In this document: one piece after another, positions 6,195 through 7,405 of the stretch
Layout of the letters: every line of letters starts with the position of its first letter
How positions within the stretch are numbered: the stretch's first letter is position 1
DNA from: B3-G11 sp039714175
Lineage (GTDB): Bacteria; Actinomycetota; Acidimicrobiia; Spongiisociales; UBA5794
Direction of reading: 5' to 3'
Assembly (NCBI GenBank): GCA_039714175.1
Contig: JBDLJV010000111.1
Location: 1 to 7,405 of the forward strand
DNA: 7,405 bases
Notes under the pieces: generated by a model
Databases searched by the model: none
What the model was told of the DNA's origin: nothing
What the model saw: the letters and a program-made list of their open reading frames with translations, nothing else
Program-made: the position numbers and the translations under genes

Positions 6195-6224
6195 CGTAGT
6201 ACGTACTACGTAGTACGTACTACG
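6195..6224. repeat. 30-bp perfect palindrome made of two 14-bp direct repeats
   Basis: The unit CGTAGTACGTACTA occurs twice in tandem (6195-6208, 6209-6222) and is closed by CG. The whole 30 bases equal their own reverse complement, as do the two overlapping 16-bp blocks inside it. It lies in the 61-base gap between the CheA-like gene and pcrA, ending 8 bases before the pcrA ATG. As DNA it could hold two dimeric repressors side by side or extrude a cruciform; as RNA it would fold into a stem of about 13 pairs covering the start region. The minus strand has TACGTT (6198-6193) where a -10 for a leaderless pcrA mRNA would be. A regulatory site for pcrA is the simplest reading. Confidence 0.85.
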
Positions 6225-6249
6225 AGGAGTGAACGAAGCTCGCTCTCCT
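6225..6249 (-). other. Hairpin on the stop codon of the CheA-like gene
   Basis: On the minus strand AGGAG (6249-6245) pairs with CTCCT (6229-6225). Inside it AGCGA (6244-6240) pairs with TCGTT (6236-6232), with one G-U pair, a three-base loop and a two-base bulge. It begins within the TAG stop and ends where the 30-bp palindrome begins. No T-run follows. It may be a weak terminator or an RNA-processing stem. Confidence 0.35.
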
Positions 6250-7405
6250 AGGACGCTTTGACTGAGCCCGCATCGCCGTTGGGTTCGGCGTCCGCTGCCT
6301 CATCAATGAGCTTGCGAAGCGTTTCCACGAGCGCACCTCGTGCGAAGTCGGCCTTGTCGAAGAAGGCATTGACTCCAGCTCGCTCAGCGCGAGACCGGTC
6401 CTCATCCGAGGCAACACCGGAGAGCATCACGATCGGGATGTTGCCGTACCGCTGCCGGACCATGTGAACAAGTGCCACACCGTCGGCTCTCGGCATCGAG
6501 AAGTCGACGACGAGAGCATCGACGTCACTTCTCGAGAGTGCCGCGAGGGCTTCCGACACGCTTCCGGCGGAAGCAGTGGAGAAGCCGTGCGATGCAAGGA
6601 CTCCGGACACCACCTGCCGCACTCCCTGGCTATCGTCGACTACGAGGACCCGGCGGACAGGGCCCGTCGACATTACGTCCGCCGACCGCAGCCTGTCGGC
6701 GAGTCGCCCTGCATCGACCAGCATCACCGTCTCGTCCCCGCCCAGGAGAGCAACGCCACTCACCACCGAGGATCCGCTCAGGAGCGGTCCGAGATCCTTC
6801 GTGACAACCTCGTGGATGGCAAGCACTTCATCAACAGCAAGAGCGATGAGCCCTGTTGGACTCTGGGCAATGAGCACCTGGGCCGGAAGGCCCTCAATCT
6901 CGAGTCCTGCGACCGCTGAGAATGACGAGTAGGGAACGCTTGACTCTCGGAACCCGATCGTGGTTCCCTTCTCCGTAACGGAGATGGAAACCTTCGTGAT
7001 CGGGATGACATCAATGACAGCTGATTCCGGCATACCCCACGTGCGGCCTCCTGCTGTGAACATCTGGGCACGTTGGAGAGCACGGTGAGCAGGCATCGTG
7101 ATCGCAAAGGTCGTTCCTCGTCCCGGAGTCGAGTCGAGCGTCATTGAACCGAAAACTTCTTCAACGATCTCCGTCACACGACCGAGCCCGGAGCCCGTGC
7201 CGGTGAACTCCGTCGACTCATGGTCCGTCGAGAATCCGTCCGAGTACAGCACGGAACGCAGGTCATCAGAAGTCGGGTCGTCACCAACAAGTCCTTCTGC
7301 AATCGCCTTCTCCCTCACGGAAGCCCAGTCGATCCCTGCGCCGTCATCTGAGACGGTGAGCTTGACATGCTGATCGTCTCTGGATGTCGCCACGCGAACG
7401 GTTCC
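6248..7405 (-). CDS. CheA-type histidine kinase fused to a receiver domain (N-terminus outside window)
   Basis: C-terminal 385 residues of a chemotaxis-type sensor kinase; the phosphotransfer, dimerisation and N-box parts lie beyond the right edge, and the frame is open to base 7405. Seen (numbered from the first visible residue): ATPase G1 box DDGAGID (20-26), a F-box-like LYSDGFST (53-60), and a G2 box GTGSGLG (69-75) followed by STPGRGTTFAITMP. A CheW-like coupling domain follows (about 112-240, with GLIALAVDEVLAIHEV and VSGVALLGGDETVMLVD), then a receiver domain (251-367). The receiver has the acidic pair D257-D258, phospho-acceptor D301 in VVDFSMP, S329 and K351, so it looks able to accept phosphate. 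Layouts of this kind (CheA-CheW-receiver) occur in FrzE, PilL/ChpA and other hybrid CheA proteins that control motility, pili or development. What it controls here cannot be told, as no other chemotaxis gene is in view. The stop is TAG at 6250-6248. Confidence 0.93.
   Translation of the reverse strand, partial: GTVRVATSRDDQHVKLTVSDDGAGIDWASVREKAIAEGLVGDDPTSDDLRSVLYSDGFSTDHESTEFTGTGSGLGRVTEIVEEVFGSMTLDSTPGRGTTFAITMPAHRALQRAQMFTAGGRTWGMPESAVIDVIPITKVSISVTEKGTTIGFRESSVPYSSFSAVAGLEIEGLPAQVLIAQSPTGLIALAVDEVLAIHEVVTKDLGPLLSGSSVVSGVALLGGDETVMLVDAGRLADRLRSADVMSTGPVRRVLVVDDSQGVRQVVSGVLASHGFSTASAGSVSEALAALSRSDVDALVVDFSMPRADGVALVHMVRQRYGNIPIVMLSGVASDEDRSRAERAGVNAFFDKADFARGALVETLRKLIDEAADAEPNGDAGSVKAS

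Noticed and set aside
6195..6224. Reading the palindrome as an intrinsic terminator or as an insertion-sequence end
   Set aside because: The stem is not especially GC-rich and no T-run follows on either strand. No transposase, target duplication or second copy of the sequence is seen in the window.
1..7405. CRISPR array, tRNA/rRNA, prophage or anti-phage island
   Set aside because: No spaced direct repeats, no tRNA-like cloverleaf and no phage or defence proteins apart from the MazE/MazF pair. The surrounding genes are housekeeping type with similar base composition.

Overview
The window reads as ordinary chromosomal sequence of a GC-rich bacterium. The best guess is an actinobacterium, possibly of the Acidimicrobiia type. 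The hints are GC-rich codon use, a MazE-like antitoxin ending in EEPW, promoters that seem to give leaderless mRNAs, GTG starts, and a stand-alone methylmalonyl-CoA mutase B12 subunit. The lineage is an inference from these traits, not a measurement. Coding density is very high: eight genes fill nearly everything, and no gap between genes exceeds about 75 bases. Seven genes lie on the minus strand and one (a FetB-like permease) on the plus strand.

Reading in the minus direction from the right edge, the first gene is the C-terminal part of a CheA-type histidine kinase fused to a receiver domain (7405-6248, N-terminus outside the window). It is followed by a 61-base gap filled by a hairpin and a 30-bp perfect palindrome, then by a full-length UvrD/PcrA helicase (6186-4003). 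Next comes a MazE/MazF-type toxin-antitoxin pair (3927-3368) with its own near-consensus promoter and a 19-bp inverted-repeat operator lying on the -10 element and the start codon.

The toxin gene converges on the FetB/UPF0014 membrane permease gene (2591-3364, plus strand), with 3 bases between the two stop codons. Divergent from the permease is a metabolic operon on the minus strand: B12-binding mutase small subunit (2530-2141), SucC (2116-893) and SucD (896 to the left edge, lacking only its last few residues). The order matches the chemistry: the mutase makes succinyl-CoA from methylmalonyl-CoA, and SucCD turns succinyl-CoA into succinate with formation of a nucleoside triphosphate.

I found no phage, insertion sequence, CRISPR array, tRNA or rRNA. 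I do not see a clear new multi-gene system. The items most worth a second look are the 30-bp palindrome directly before pcrA, the toxin-antitoxin operator/promoter arrangement, the unusual N-terminal domain of SucD, and the mutase-SucCD gene order.
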